Of a stretch of DNA of 13,485 nucleotides, positions 6,901-13,485 are shown in pieces. The DNA lies in assembly GCA_937952085.1 (NCBI GenBank), contig CALFYQ010000218.1, forward strand, positions 1-13,485, in the 5' to 3' direction. Both the position numbers and the translations under genes were made by a program. Positions within the stretch are counted from its first letter, which is position 1, and each line of letters begins with the position of its first letter. Under the pieces are notes generated by a model. It was not told where the DNA came from and searched no databases. It saw only the letters and a list, made by a program, of their open reading frames with translations. Source of the stretch: an uncultured Paracoccaceae bacterium (GTDB lineage: Bacteria > Pseudomonadota > Alphaproteobacteria > Rhodobacterales > Rhodobacteraceae).

Positions 6901-6929
6901 TTGGCCGCAGCGCGACCGACCGTTAATAC
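6901..6929 (+). promoter_or_regulatory. Candidate promoter of the ABC transporter operon
   Basis: TTGGCC (6901-6906), a 17-bp spacer and TAATAC (6924-6929) form a plausible sigma-70-like promoter. Transcription would start near 6936, about 30 nt before the ATG at 6966. The match to consensus is moderate (4 of 6 and 3 of 6 bases), so this is tentative. Confidence 0.35.
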
Positions 6930-6965
6930 CGGGCGAGGAAACGCCAAAGCCCGACAGGGGATCAC

Positions 6966-7979
6966 ATGACCAAGATGACACGCCGCGGCGCGATCGCCGC
7001 GGGCCTCGCTTCCGCCGCCGCCCTCGCGCTTCCGGCCCGCGCCGCCGGGAAGACCATGGTGGGCGCGCTCCGTTTCACCTCGCATGCGCCGAATTTCGTC
7101 GCGCTGGAGCGCGGTTACTTCAGGGAAGCGGGGCTCGACGTCGAGTTCAGCTTCTTCCAGGCGGCGCAGCCGATGGCGGTGGCGATCGCTTCCGGCGATG
7201 TCGGCTTCGGCCTCACCGCCATTTCCGGCGGCCTGATCTCGCTCGCCGACAAGGGCGCGGTGAAGGTGGTCGGCGGCGGCCTGCAGGAGGAGAAGGGGAT
7301 CGACGGCCAACTCATCCTCGCCTCCAACGCCGCCTACGACGCCGGGCTGACGACGCCCGCGGGGCTGAAGGGCAAGCGGTTCGGCAACACCACGGCCGGC
7401 TCCTCCTTCCACTACATGGCCTCGAAGATCGCCGCGGCGGAGGGCTTCGCCGGGGAGATCGAGATGGTGCCGCTGCAGAAGGTGCCGGCGGTGATCGGCG
7501 CGCTGAAATCCGGCCAGGTGGACGCCTGGGCGATCGTGCCGCATATCGGCAAGGCGCTCGCCGGGGCCGGCGCGGTGAAGCAGATCGGCTGGGTCGCAGA
7601 TTACATCCCGGACTACCAGGTTACGACCGTCTTCACCTCGGCGGCGACCGCCTCGGGCGACCGCGGCGCGACGGAGGCCTTCCTCGGCGCCTATGCGAAG
7701 GGCGCGGCGGATTTCAACGCGGCGCTGGTCGACAAGACCGCCGGCGATGCGGCGGCCGAGGAGATGACCCGGCTCATCCACAAATACGTCTATGAGGACG
7801 AGGCCTACGAGACGGCGAAGCCGAAGATCGTCAACGGCGCGATGCGGATGAACGAGGGCGCCGCGCTCAACATGGCCTCGATCAAGGATCAGCTCGACTG
7901 GTTCATCGCCGAAGGGCTCTCGCCCGCCTCGGTGACGATGGAGGCGCTGGTCGACCCGAGCTATGTCGCGACGATCTGA
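6966..7979 (+). CDS. ABC transporter substrate-binding protein, NMT1/SsuA/ThiY-like
   Basis: The 337-residue periplasmic binding protein is preceded by a twin-arginine signal (TRRGAIAAGLASAAALALPARA, RR at residues 6-7; cleavage probably after ARA at about 27), suggesting export in folded form through Tat. The mature protein begins with the NMT1-family pattern: LRFTSHAPNFVALERGYFREAGLDVEF, then MAVAIASGDVGFGLTA. Later segments LKGKRFGNTTAGSSFHYMASKI and LKSGQVDAWAIVPHIGKAL match the ligand-cleft strands of sulfonate, taurine, nitrate and thiamine-precursor binders. The ligand cannot be assigned from sequence alone. The start is supported by AGGGG with a 5-nt spacing. The ATPase gene follows 6 nt after the stop and the permease comes next, giving a complete importer. 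No catabolic gene adjoins to indicate the substrate. Confidence 0.88.
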   Translation: MTKMTRRGAIAAGLASAAALALPARAAGKTMVGALRFTSHAPNFVALERGYFREAGLDVEFSFFQAAQPMAVAIASGDVGFGLTAISGGLISLADKGAVKVVGGGLQEEKGIDGQLILASNAAYDAGLTTPAGLKGKRFGNTTAGSSFHYMASKIAAAEGFAGEIEMVPLQKVPAVIGALKSGQVDAWAIVPHIGKALAGAGAVKQIGWVADYIPDYQVTTVFTSAATASGDRGATEAFLGAYAKGAADFNAALVDKTAGDAAAEEMTRLIHKYVYEDEAYETAKPKIVNGAMRMNEGAALNMASIKDQLDWFIAEGLSPASVTMEALVDPSYVATI

Positions 7980-7985
7980 GCCGGC

Positions 7986-8753
7986 ATGGAGCTGATCGCA
8001 GAGGGCGTGAGCCACCGCTATGGCGGGACGGAGGTCCTCCGCGACGTCTCCCTGAACGTGAGGGCCGGCGAGATCCTCTGTCTCGTCGGCCCGTCGGGCT
8101 GCGGCAAGTCCACGCTGCTGCGCCTTCTCGGCGGGCTGGAGGCGCCGGGCGCGGGGCGTATCTCGACGCGGGGCGCGCCGCCCGAGGGCTGCCTCAACCC
8201 GCTCACCTTCGTCTTCCAGGATTTCGCGCTCCTCCCCTGGCGGAGCGTGGCGGGGAACGTCTCCCTCGCGCTCGAGCACCATGCCCTGCCGACGGCGGAG
8301 CGGGCGCGGATCGTCGAGGACGCGCTCCGGCGCACCCGGCTTTCGGATTTCGCCGGCGCGCTGCCGCGGCAGATCTCGGGCGGGATGAAGCAGCGCGTCG
8401 CCATCGCCCGAGCGCTGGCGGTGGAGCCCGCGGTGATGCTGCTCGACGAGCCGCTCTCGGCGCTCGACGCGCAGACGCGGGAATTGCTGATGGACGATCT
8501 TGTCCAGCTCTGGGCGCGGCGGCCCTTCACCGCGGTCTATGTCACGCACAACCTTTCCGAGGCGGTGCGGCTCGGCGACCGGGTCGCCGTCCTCTCCCGC
8601 CGGCCCGGACGGGTGCGGGAGATGGTGGAGATCGGCATCCCCCTCGCCGAGCGACGGGCGGAGGACCCGCCCCTCGCCGCGGTGGAGCGCCGGCTCTGGG
8701 AGGCGATGCGGGAGGAGGCGATGGCGGCGGACCGGGAGCTGGTCGATGGCTGA
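7986..8753 (+). CDS. ABC transporter ATP-binding protein, SsuB/TauB-like
   Basis: The 255-residue cytoplasmic ATPase powers the importer encoded by its neighbours. All nucleotide-binding motifs are intact: Walker A GPSGCGKST (residues 35-43), Q-loop FVFQDFALLPWRS (Gln78), signature ISGGMKQRVAIARAL (130-144), Walker B VMLLDEPLSALD (150-161) and the switch histidine in VYVTHNL (His188). The LPWR element after the Q-loop and the overall length are typical of the nitrate/sulfonate/taurine importer ATPases. There is no strong ribosome site before the ATG, which lies 6 nt after the binding-protein stop, so coupled translation is likely. The 3' end overlaps the permease start by 8 nt. Confidence 0.95.
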   Translation: MELIAEGVSHRYGGTEVLRDVSLNVRAGEILCLVGPSGCGKSTLLRLLGGLEAPGAGRISTRGAPPEGCLNPLTFVFQDFALLPWRSVAGNVSLALEHHALPTAERARIVEDALRRTRLSDFAGALPRQISGGMKQRVAIARALAVEPAVMLLDEPLSALDAQTRELLMDDLVQLWARRPFTAVYVTHNLSEAVRLGDRVAVLSRRPGRVREMVEIGIPLAERRAEDPPLAAVERRLWEAMREEAMAADRELVDG

Positions 8754-9564
8754 GCTTTCCGCCGGCGGCGAGGCGGGCGAGGCCCGCCCGGTCCCGTTCC
8801 GGGGCGGCGGCTTCCGGCCGGGCCGCGCGCGCTGGGCGGCGCCGGCGCTCTTCGCGGCGCTCCTGATCCTGTGGGAGGCCGGATCGCGCGCCGGGATCGT
8901 CTCCGCCCTGACGCTGCCGAAGCCCTCCGACGTGGCGCTGACGCTCTGGGGCCTCGCGAAGAGCGGGGCGCTGCTCGAACATCTCGTCCCCTCGCTCACC
9001 CGGTTCGCGGTGGGCTCGGCGATGGGCGTCTCGGCGGGGATTGCGGTCGGCGTGATGATCGGGCTCTTCACCCTCGCCCGGGCCGGGCTCGCGCCTCTCG
9101 TCTCCGCGCTTTTCCCGATCCCGAAGATCGCGCTCCTTCCGCTTTTCGTGATCTGGTTCGGCATCGGCGAGGGCTCGAAATACGCCCTCATCGCCTTCGG
9201 CGCCTTCACTCCGACGGTGGTCTCGACCTGGGGCGCGGTGGACAATGTGGACCGGACGCTGATCCGCATGGGCCAGAGCTTCGGCATGCCGTGGCGGGAC
9301 GTGGTGCGGAAGATCGTGCTGCCGGGGGCGCTGCCGGGCATCCTTTCGGGGCTCCGCGTGAGCCTCGCGATCTCGATCATCCTTCTCGTCGCCGCGGAGA
9401 TGCTGGGCGCGAACCGGGGGATCGGGGCCTATATCCTCGAAGCCGGGGCGCTCTACGACCTCGAGAAGCTTTTCGCCGGGGTAGCGATCCTCTCGGTGAT
9501 GGGCATGGCGACGAGCGCGCTGATCGGGTTCCTGGAGCGGCGGTTGCTCGGCTGGCGGAACTAG
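8746..9564 (+). CDS. ABC transporter permease, SsuC/TauC-like
   Basis: The 272-residue inner-membrane permease has about six hydrophobic segments (near residues 31-44, 83-108, 113-131, 136-155, 196-209 and 232-253). The cytoplasmic EAA-type coupling loop reads MGQSFGMPWRDVVRKIVLPGALPGI (about 165-189), matching the binding-protein-dependent transport family. The conserved AEMLGANRGIGAYI segment of sulfonate/taurine-type permeases follows. The frame is open further upstream inside the ATPase gene. The ATG at 8746 was chosen because GGGAG lies 7 nt before it, it overlaps the ATPase stop by 8 nt, and it gives a normal family length. The hydrophilic 30-residue N-terminus is cytoplasmic by expectation. 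Confidence 0.94.
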   Translation: MAELSAGGEAGEARPVPFRGGGFRPGRARWAAPALFAALLILWEAGSRAGIVSALTLPKPSDVALTLWGLAKSGALLEHLVPSLTRFAVGSAMGVSAGIAVGVMIGLFTLARAGLAPLVSALFPIPKIALLPLFVIWFGIGEGSKYALIAFGAFTPTVVSTWGAVDNVDRTLIRMGQSFGMPWRDVVRKIVLPGALPGILSGLRVSLAISIILLVAAEMLGANRGIGAYILEAGALYDLEKLFAGVAILSVMGMATSALIGFLERRLLGWRN

Positions 9565-9822
9565 GGGCCGGGGCCGTCCGTCCTAGGTGATCCGCGTGCA
9601 CGGAGGCGCCCCGTTCCGGCTTCGGCGCGGGCGACCAGCCCGGGCCGCGACCGACCCATCCCGGGGTCGGGCGCCCTCCGCCGTCTAAAGACGCACAACG
9701 GTCGTTCGGGGCGACGCCATCAAGCACACCTGCCCGGCCGTTCCGGCGCCCTCCCTGGGTCGGCCGCGCACCTCCGCGCGTCGCTTGGGCGGCGCAGTCC
9801 GAAAGGGCGGATCGGCCCTCGC
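9565..9822. other. Intergenic region between convergent ABC permease and GNAT-like genes
   Basis: This 258-bp GC-rich stretch has no convincing gene. Weak inverted repeats include CCGACCC-6 nt-GGGTCGG around 9648-9667 and CGCGC-6 nt-GCGCG around 9765-9780. No stem with a T-tract was found, so the terminators of the two convergent transcripts are unidentified. No tRNA, SRP RNA, 6S or other known RNA was recognised. An open minus-strand frame runs into it from the antisense of the permease gene but has no family features. Confidence 0.5.
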
Positions 9823-10953
9823 TCAGTCCAGCGGCTTCTCGTAGACCCGGTAGGTCTTCGCCACCTTCGAGCCCAGCATCTCGATCATCTTGCGGACCGG
9901 CATGTTGTCTTCGAGGATCCAGGAGAATTCGAGTTCGCCGAAGCCGCGTTCGCGGTAGCGGGGCTCAGGTGAGTAGATCAGCATCAGCGGGGCGATGGCG
10001 GCGAGGACGCCGTCGAGCTCCGGCAGCATCCCCATCAGCGGCACCCGCGCGCCGCGGATCTTGCCGAACTTCAACCGCCAGAGCAGGCGGAGGATGTTGA
10101 AGGGGAAGAGCTTGCCGCGGAAATCCGCGATCGCCTCGTTGACGTCGGGCAGGAGCACGATGAACCCGACCGGCTTGCCGTCCAGTTCCGCGATGCGGGA
10201 GAGGCCGGGGTCGATCAGCGGCTTCATCTCCTTCGCCATCGCGTCGATCTCGAGCGGAGTGAAGGGGATGAAGCCCCAGTTCTCCTTCCAGGCCTCGTTG
10301 AAGATCGCCGCGATGGTCTGCACCTCGGCGTCCCAGTTCTTCAGGTTCACGCCGCGGATCTTCAACCGCTCCGGCGCGTTGCGGAAAAGCCGCTTCGGCT
10401 TCTCCGGCAGGCCGTTCGCGGTGTCGAGCCGATAGGCGACCGCGTCCCGCCCCTTGGCGAGGCCGGCCGCCTCCACCATCGGGCCGAGCCAGCGCGGATC
10501 GTGCGGCATCAGCAGCATAGGCGGGCTGTCGAACCCCTCCACCAGAAGGCCGACCTCGTGGTTGATGCTGAGCGTGTAGGGCCCGCGCATCCAGCCGGCG
10601 CCGTGGGCGCGGAGCCAGGCCTCCGCCGTCTCCAGAAGGGCGGAGACCGCCTCCTGGTCCTCCTCCGCCGCGAGGCAGCCGAAGAGGCCGCAGACGCGCC
10701 CCTCCACCGCGGGCGAGAGCTTGTCGATCTGCGCGCTGATCCGGCCGACGGCGCGGCCGTCGCGCCGGGCGATGAAGAAGGCCGCCTCGCCATGGCGGAA
10801 CCACGGGTTGTGCTTGGGCGAGAAGAACTGCGCGCGCTCGAAATGCAGCGGCTCCACCCAGTTCGGATCGCCGGCCATGATCCTGCCCGGCAGGCGGATG
10901 AATTCGGCCGTGTCGGCCTTGCCGGAGACTTCGCGCACCTCGATGGCGGCCAT
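9823..10953 (-). CDS. GNAT-like acyltransferase family protein (probable tandem GNAT fold)
   Basis: The 376-residue cytoplasmic protein resembles a large GNAT-related family often annotated simply as N-acetyltransferase. The N-terminal half (about 1-180) holds GNAT-like strands (AAFFIARRDGRAVGRISAQID, GLFGCLAAEEDQEAVSALLETAEAWLRAHGAGWMRGP, LSINHEVGLLVEGFDSPPMLLMP). The C-terminal half holds RIAELDGKPVGFIVLLPDVNEAI (about 263-285) and the closing SWILEDNMPVRKMIEMLG-YRVYEKPL typical of GNAT C-termini. Substrate is unknown. An ATG at 10959 overlaps the lptG stop (ATGA). The ATG at 10953 is preferred because GGAGG sits 7 nt upstream of it, while it abuts the first ATG. Tight coupling to lptF-lptG suggests co-expression with lipopolysaccharide transport, but a lipid or envelope role is inference. 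Confidence 0.75.
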   Translation of the reverse strand: MAAIEVREVSGKADTAEFIRLPGRIMAGDPNWVEPLHFERAQFFSPKHNPWFRHGEAAFFIARRDGRAVGRISAQIDKLSPAVEGRVCGLFGCLAAEEDQEAVSALLETAEAWLRAHGAGWMRGPYTLSINHEVGLLVEGFDSPPMLLMPHDPRWLGPMVEAAGLAKGRDAVAYRLDTANGLPEKPKRLFRNAPERLKIRGVNLKNWDAEVQTIAAIFNEAWKENWGFIPFTPLEIDAMAKEMKPLIDPGLSRIAELDGKPVGFIVLLPDVNEAIADFRGKLFPFNILRLLWRLKFGKIRGARVPLMGMLPELDGVLAAIAPLMLIYSPEPRYRERGFGELEFSWILEDNMPVRKMIEMLGSKVAKTYRVYEKPLD

Positions 10954-10955
10954 GT

Positions 10956-11996
10956 TCATTCCTCCAGGGTGACGAGGACCCAGAGGCCCATTGCGGCGAA
11001 GATCAGCGTGGCGCCGAAGGCCCCGAGCAGCGGCGGCAGGTTGCCGGTCTCGCCGAGCGCGGTGAGCATGCCGTCGAAGAGCAGAAAGCCGAAGCCGAGC
11101 GCGACGGCGACGCCCGCGCGGCGCCCGAGCCCGCCGCCGCGCGCCGTGCCATAGGCGGCCGGCAGCGCCAGGACGATCATCAGGAAGGGCGCGATCAGCG
11201 CCGCATAGCCGCGATAGACCCGGACGCGGTAGAAATCCTGCGTCCGGTTGCCGGCCCAGCCGCCCGACAATATCCGCTCCGCCACGTTGCCGGCGACGCT
11301 CCGCGCCGGGGTGGCGAGGGCGCGGACATTGGCGGGGCGGAGCGAGGTCTCCCATTCCGCGCCGTCGATCCGCGTCGAGCGGGCCTCGCCGGGGATGAGG
11401 CGCGCGCCGGCGGCAAAGCGCCAGGCGCCGTCCTCGTAAACCGCTTCCTCGGCGTCGAGCCGGGCGGTGAGCCGGCCCGCCGGGTCCATCTCGTAGATGT
11501 CGACGCGGAAGATCTTCTCGCCATCGGGCGAGGAGGCTTCGGCGTGGATCACCCCGGTCGAGGTGCGGGCCCAGAAGGCGCCGGAAAAGCCGGCCGGCTG
11601 CGGGTCAAGCCAGGTGAGAAGCTCGCCCTCGAGCGCCGGCGCGGCGCGGTCGGTCAGAAGGAAGAAGGCCCCGCCGAAAAGCGCCGAGAGCGGCGCGAGA
11701 AGGAGGAGGACGCGCCAGATCGTCATCCCGGCGCCGCGCATCGCCACGAACTCGTTCCGTCCGGCGAGGGCGAGGAAGGCGAGCGCCGGCCCGACGATCA
11801 GCGCCACCGGCAGGACCGCGGTGAGGATGAGCGGCGCGCGGAGAAGGAGATAGCGCGGCAGGCCGCCGCCCTCATGGCCGAGCACGTCTCCCGCCGCCTC
11901 GACGAGATCGAGCGCGAGGGCGAGGCCCCAGAGCCCGGCCGCGACCCAGATCACCCGCCAGAAGACGGCGCGCGAGAGATGGAGCGCCAGCGTCAC
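10956..11996 (-). CDS. lptG: LPS export ABC transporter permease LptG
   Basis: The 346-residue YjgP/YjgQ-family protein is one of two permeases of the LptB2FG inner-membrane complex, which extracts lipopolysaccharide and passes it to the periplasmic LptC-LptA bridge. Three N-terminal membrane segments (about 13-33, 50-80, 97-117) precede a periplasmic beta-jellyroll-type domain (about 120-255, including GVIHAEASSPDGEKIFRVDIYEMD). Three C-terminal segments follow (YAALIAPFLMIVLALPAAYG, GVAVALGFGFLLFDGML and the final hydrophobic stretch). The coupling motif NEFVAMRGAGMT lies between helices 2 and 3. The frame is open far upstream through lptF in a shadow frame. The GTG at 11996 was chosen because it overlaps the lptF stop by 4 nt (GTGA) and gives a family-length product. 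Its own stop overlaps the next gene's region. Confidence 0.93.
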   Translation of the reverse strand: MTLALHLSRAVFWRVIWVAAGLWGLALALDLVEAAGDVLGHEGGGLPRYLLLRAPLILTAVLPVALIVGPALAFLALAGRNEFVAMRGAGMTIWRVLLLLAPLSALFGGAFFLLTDRAAPALEGELLTWLDPQPAGFSGAFWARTSTGVIHAEASSPDGEKIFRVDIYEMDPAGRLTARLDAEEAVYEDGAWRFAAGARLIPGEARSTRIDGAEWETSLRPANVRALATPARSVAGNVAERILSGGWAGNRTQDFYRVRVYRGYAALIAPFLMIVLALPAAYGTARGGGLGRRAGVAVALGFGFLLFDGMLTALGETGNLPPLLGAFGATLIFAAMGLWVLVTLEE

Positions 11997-13198
11997 GCGG
12001 CGCCCGCCTCGTCGCGCACGCCGAAGAGCCGGCGGATCCGGCGGATCGCCGCGTCGAGGCCGACATAGAGCTTGCGGATCACGCTGTCGGTGCCCTGGCT
12101 CGCGGTGCTGAGATAGAGCCAGAGCCCGAGCCCGAAATAGACCGCGCAGAGCCCCCAGATCGACAGGACCGGGTCGAGATCGCCCTTGGTGGCGGCGGCC
12201 TCGACCGCCTTCGTCACGTTCTGGAAGGTGACGAGGATGGCGAGCGCCACCATCACCCGCCGCCAGGCCGGCGAGCGCTTGCCGGCGACGGCGAGCGGCA
12301 CCGCGATCAGCGGCACGCCGATGAGGGCGAGGGCGCGGACCAGCCGCGCATGCCATTCCGCGGCGTAGCGCGGTTCGGTCGGGAACCCGTCTTCGCCCCG
12401 CATCCGGGCGAGAAGCTCGGCCATCGTCAGCTCGCGCTCGGAGCCGCCGCGGGGACGGAACGCCTCGTTGTCGAGATCGAATTCGCGCTCGAGGAGCAGG
12501 CTGTCGAAGGAGACCGAAAGCTCCCCCTCCTTCCGGCCGATCGAGACGGCGACGCCGTTGACGAGCCGCAGCCGGAGGCTGCGCGCCTCGATATTCGGGA
12601 TGAGGACGCCCTGTTCCGCGGTCAGGATCCGCTCCGCCCCGTCCGGCTCGACCTGGAGGACGAAGACGCGGGTGAGATGGCGTCCCGTCGGGTCCACCTC
12701 CTCGGCGGAGATGGTCATGCCGTCGCCCGCGTCGATGAAGGCGCCGGGCTCCACCCGCGCGTCCCACGCCGCGTTCACCAGCTCGTATTTAACCGCTTGG
12801 AAAGCGTAGCGAGAATAAGGTTGCAGATATCCGAACAAGAGGAGCGATACCGCGGCGAGACATACCCCGGAGAGGACGAATCCAGCGCCGATCCGCCGGA
12901 TCGACCAGCCCGCGCCTTCCATGGCGTCGAGCTCGTTGTCCGCGCCAAGCCGCGTCATCACCGCGATGATGCCGATGGCGAAGGCGGCTGGCAGAGCGAG
13001 CCCGAGATAATGCGGCACGAGGTTGAGCGTCATCGACAATACGAGGCCGAGCGGCGCGCCCTTGCCGGTGAGCAGCTCGAACAGCCTCAGCACGCGCTCG
13101 AGCAGCAGCGCCGCCATCGCGACGGCGAGCGCGGCCGCCATCGGCGTCGCCATCAGGCGCAGCAGGTAGCGGTCGATCGTGCGAAGGGGAAGGCGCAT
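11993..13198 (-). CDS. lptF: LPS export ABC transporter permease LptF
   Basis: The 401-residue YjgP/YjgQ-family protein partners LptG in the LPS-extracting transporter; E. coli LptF is about 366 residues. It begins MRLPLRTIDRYLLRLMATPM, the usual positively charged N-terminal amphipathic start. Three membrane segments follow (about 17-35, 52-83, 98-125), with the coupling-loop motif LGADNELDAMEGAGWS between the second and third. A periplasmic jellyroll-type domain (about 130-270, with MTISAEEVDPTGRHLTRVFVLQ) precedes three C-terminal helices (about 287-305, 312-330, 342-363). A basic cytoplasmic tail of roughly 38 residues (VIRKLYVGLDAAIRRIRRLFG) extends beyond the last helix and accounts for the extra length. 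Upstream is a divergent gene at 13344. The ribosome site is weak (CGGAA). lptB, lptC, lptA and lptD are not in the window. Confidence 0.94.
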   Translation of the reverse strand: MRLPLRTIDRYLLRLMATPMAAALAVAMAALLLERVLRLFELLTGKGAPLGLVLSMTLNLVPHYLGLALPAAFAIGIIAVMTRLGADNELDAMEGAGWSIRRIGAGFVLSGVCLAAVSLLLFGYLQPYSRYAFQAVKYELVNAAWDARVEPGAFIDAGDGMTISAEEVDPTGRHLTRVFVLQVEPDGAERILTAEQGVLIPNIEARSLRLRLVNGVAVSIGRKEGELSVSFDSLLLEREFDLDNEAFRPRGGSERELTMAELLARMRGEDGFPTEPRYAAEWHARLVRALALIGVPLIAVPLAVAGKRSPAWRRVMVALAILVTFQNVTKAVEAAATKGDLDPVLSIWGLCAVYFGLGLWLYLSTASQGTDSVIRKLYVGLDAAIRRIRRLFGVRDEAGAA

Positions 13199-13343
13199 CG
13201 CGGGTTCCGGCGCGGCGTGGCGTCCAGATACCTAGATGAGCCACGAACATCGGGCAACCTCATGAGTTTGCTGGCGCGACGCAGAGCATTACCTTACAAC
13301 CCGCGGTGGACCGAGGTTCGAAGCAGCGCGGATCGAAGACCCG
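13199..13343. promoter_or_regulatory. Divergent control region between lptF and the right-edge gene
   Basis: This 145-bp gap must carry the lptF promoter and probably that of the plus-strand gene. It holds a perfect 8-bp palindrome CTCATGAG at 13259-13266 and a relatively AT-rich stretch at about 13262-13300. A weak minus-strand -35-like TTGCCC lies near 13252-13257, but no matching -10 element could be fixed. The location is solid; individual elements are speculative. Confidence 0.3.
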
Positions 13344-13485
13344 ATGCGCGACGCAAGTCGTAGGATAAACCGGCTCGAGGAGCTGGAGGTTCGGCTCGCC
13401 GAGGCCGAAGACGCGCTCTTGGCGCGCGAAGAGCTGTTTCGAATCTTCAACAAGTTCGCCGTCGACATCATGGCCATCGAAGGCG
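13344..13485 (+). CDS. Unidentified protein with N-terminal coiled coil, 5' fragment (possible signalling protein)
   Basis: Only the first 47 codons are present; the gene runs off the right edge. The translation begins MRDASRRINRLEELEVRLAE and continues AEDALLAREELFRIFNKFAVDIMAIEG. Residues 8-31 form a likely coiled coil with heptad-like Leu/Val/Ala spacing. It leads into a short amphipathic stretch (ELFRIFNKFAVDIMAI) of a kind seen before GAF or PAS-type sensor domains in bacterial signalling proteins, so a histidine kinase, cyclase or related sensor is a guess, not an identification. The frame is open from 13266, but ATG 13344 is the first start codon of the usual kinds seen in it. No strong ribosome site precedes it. 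Codon use is less GC-biased than in neighbouring genes. It is divergent from lptF with 145 bp between starts. Confidence 0.6.
   Translation, partial: MRDASRRINRLEELEVRLAEAEDALLAREELFRIFNKFAVDIMAIEG

Noticed and set aside
6849..9380. Very long minus-strand open frame (843 codons) opposite the ABC transporter genes
   Set aside because: It is Arg/Pro/His-rich with no family motifs, and lies antisense to three genes with intact motifs. GC-rich genomes produce such shadow frames.
9377..9727. Minus-strand open frame of 116 codons across the permease 3' end and the intergenic gap
   Set aside because: Half is antisense to the permease and the rest is Gly/Pro/Arg low complexity. No ribosome site or family motif was seen.
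9785..9812. Resemblance of CAGTCCGAAAGGGCGGA to the SRP RNA loop motif
   Set aside because: The match is partial: the conserved GGAAGCAGCC side is missing and no long helix can be drawn around it.
10954..11355. Upstream extension of the GNAT-like frame into lptG
   Set aside because: The extension is out-of-frame reading of lptG; the GGAGG-preceded ATG at 10953 fits the protein family start.
11997..12767. Upstream extension of the lptG frame through lptF (603 codons)
   Set aside because: The extra part is Arg-rich shadow sequence. The GTG at 11996 gives the family length and a 4-nt overlap with lptF.

Overview
The window looks like a chromosomal segment of a high-GC alphaproteobacterium, most likely of the Rhodobacterales. 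The evidence is the very G+C-rich sequence with strong third-position GC, an Entner-Doudoroff gene cluster, a VPLPA-type C-terminal sorting signal (known mainly from that order), and alphaproteobacterial-looking LptF/LptG. No tRNA, rRNA, CRISPR array, insertion sequence or phage gene was seen. The content is mostly housekeeping and transport.

Layout. (1) 1-1348, minus strand: glgC followed by the first 27 codons of glgA, which runs off the left edge. These are the two ADP-glucose steps of glycogen synthesis. (2) 1349-1725: divergent intergenic region with an AT-rich patch, two overlapping hairpins and a 59-codon ORF of doubtful reality. (3) 1726-5755, plus strand: edd-eda-pgi, tightly packed (11 nt gap, then an ATGA overlap). 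(4) 5772-5798: a perfect 12-bp hairpin between convergent genes. (5) 5823-6755, minus: a secreted choice-of-anchor-A-like protein with a VPLPA C-terminal anchor. (6) 6966-9564, plus: a three-gene ABC importer (Tat-exported binding protein, ATPase, permease) of the NMT1/SsuABC/TauABC type, substrate unknown. (7) 9565-9822: 258 bp with nothing recognisable. (8) 9823-13198, minus: lptF-lptG plus a GNAT-like acyltransferase gene, chained by 4-nt overlaps or nearly so. (9) 13344-end, plus: the start of an unidentified protein with an N-terminal coiled coil, divergent from lptF.

How the genes work together. Pgi interconverts fructose-6-P and glucose-6-P. Edd and Eda take 6-phosphogluconate to pyruvate and glyceraldehyde-3-P. 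GlgC and GlgA divert glucose-1-P into glycogen. The divergent arrangement therefore places storage and catabolism of hexose phosphates on either side of one shared regulatory region. The lptFG genes encode the inner-membrane permease pair that extracts lipopolysaccharide for export, and the coupled GNAT-like gene is the least explained member of that transcript.

No clearly new multi-gene system was found. The items most worth a second look are the GNAT-like gene coupled to lptFG, the VPLPA-anchored protein with its structured leader, and the glg/ED divergent control region.
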